The notes under the pieces: generated by a model | Database searches by the model: none | Told to the model about the DNA's origin: nothing | The model's input: only the letters and a program-made list of their open reading frames with translations | Translations under genes and position numbers: made by a program | Part shown: positions 53,937 to 54,355 of the stretch, one piece after another | How the letters are laid out: each line of letters opens with the position of its first letter | Position numbering within the stretch: position 1 is the stretch's first letter | Assembly (NCBI GenBank): GCA_030836185.1 | Contig: JAURQH010000075.1 | Coordinates: 1 to 54,355, forward strand | Reading direction: 5' to 3' | Source of the DNA: Planctomycetota bacterium | GTDB taxonomy: Bacteria > Planctomycetota > Planctomycetia > Planctomycetales > Planctomycetaceae | Length of the DNA: 54,355 nt

Positions 53937-54355
53937 ATGAATGACTCAGAACTCAGAGCAGCGTTTCTTCTTGGTTTCTACTCCCGACTTCCGAATCAGA
54001 GAGTTGAAGAACAAGAAGTCGTAGAGCAGGTTCAGATTCTGAAAGAGGCAATGGACCAGCTGCTCGAATACTTTCAGGGAGGAGTCGCCAGTCGCGTGCA
54101 AGAATTACTGAAGGACTATCGAGCCGCAATAAATCTTAGTGACGGAGCAGAACTCCAGGCTCTGACATCAAAATTAGATGAAATGATTGACCGTCTTCTC
54201 CCGGATGACTCTTCGGCACGCTCAATTCTGCAGGAGATTGGTGTTGTGCTGGCACATCTCGCTGCTAAGGCGGACTCGCTTGAGGAATCAGAGTTCGAAG
54301 AATCGGTGGCTGATCTGATAGAACTTGCCCGGAGAGATCCTGTGCAAAATCACCA
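53937..54355 (+). CDS. Unrecognised gene, truncated by the window end
   Basis: An open frame of 139 codons that runs off the right edge without a stop. It starts with MNDSELRAAFLLGFYSRLPN and is rich in Glu, Leu and Gln, with predicted long helices (VEEQEVVEQVQILKEAMDQL, SRVQELLKDYRAAINL, ELQALTSKLDEMIDRLL, FEESVADLIELARRDP). No signal peptide or transmembrane segment is seen in the visible part. The ATG is only the likeliest start: the frame is open further upstream (TTG at 53916) and no clear Shine-Dalgarno is present. I do not recognise the family. Its position next to the integrase makes it the first cargo gene of the island. Confidence 0.6.
   Translation, partial: MNDSELRAAFLLGFYSRLPNQRVEEQEVVEQVQILKEAMDQLLEYFQGGVASRVQELLKDYRAAINLSDGAELQALTSKLDEMIDRLLPDDSSARSILQEIGVVLAHLAAKADSLEESEFEESVADLIELARRDPVQNH

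Overview
The window reads as an ordinary stretch of a Planctomycetota chromosome with mid-range GC, probably order Planctomycetales. This is inferred from the density of lineage-typical families: planctomycete cytochrome c/DUF1549/DUF1553 with DUF1501, a DUF1559 pseudopilin-like protein, FGly sulfatases, a giant PA14/multi-CxxCH/beta-propeller cytochrome, a neutral ceramidase-like protein, MoxR/DUF58/DUF4129, TPM proteins, and a TPR protein with two RNA-polymerase alpha-CTD-like modules. No genus is claimed.

Layout. 0.3-5.3 kb (minus): a secreted beta-propeller protein, then a three-gene envelope operon (two related secreted proteins plus a DUF11 lipoprotein) ending in a strong terminator. 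5.5-10.7 kb (plus): a LolA-like secreted protein and a 1371-residue pentaheme-type cytochrome. 10.8-14.6 kb (minus): two TPM proteins, the TPR/alpha-CTD protein and a glutathione peroxidase, the last two each with a terminator. 14.9-23.6 kb (plus): a membrane Ser/Thr kinase, the PSCyt/DUF1553 + DUF1501 pair, glnS and rdgB. 23.6-26.5 kb (minus): DUF1559 and a second DUF1501 protein. 26.7-35.2 kb: a DUF4129 membrane protein, argC, a sulfatase (minus), moxR-DUF58 and an MFS transporter. 35.2-36.9 kb (minus): an overlapping SGNH hydrolase/sialidase-like pair. 37.4-40.7 kb: an autotransporter with an N-terminal zinc-protease-like domain. 40.8-41.2 kb: a decayed TPR-protein pseudogene. 41.3-43.8 kb (minus): a two-subunit CydA-family oxidase-like module in which subunit I carries a c-type heme domain. 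44.0-47.0 kb (minus): a sulfatase + ceramidase operon. 47.4-49.6 kb (minus): pyrH, DUF1499 and a histone-deacetylase-family protein. 49.8-51.4 kb (plus): an ABC ATPase/permease pair without a binding protein.

Right end. A tRNA-Arg(ACG) at 51572-51645 is followed directly by a tyrosine recombinase (convergent), an excisionase-like HTH protein, a 405-bp control region with several dyads and the start of an unrecognised gene that runs off the window. This looks like the integrase-proximal edge of a tRNA-targeted genomic island; its cargo lies outside the window.

Functionally the window mixes housekeeping (glnS, rdgB, argC, pyrH, tRNA) with secreted polysaccharide/sulfate-ester degradation, multiheme redox proteins and envelope proteins. 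I did not find a clear new defence or CRISPR system. The most interesting items are the CydA/CydA'-like pair with heme c, the double alpha-CTD TPR protein, the protease-autotransporter and the island edge. Starts were adjusted where a Shine-Dalgarno or signal peptide argued for it. Family names come from motif recognition by eye, not from searches.
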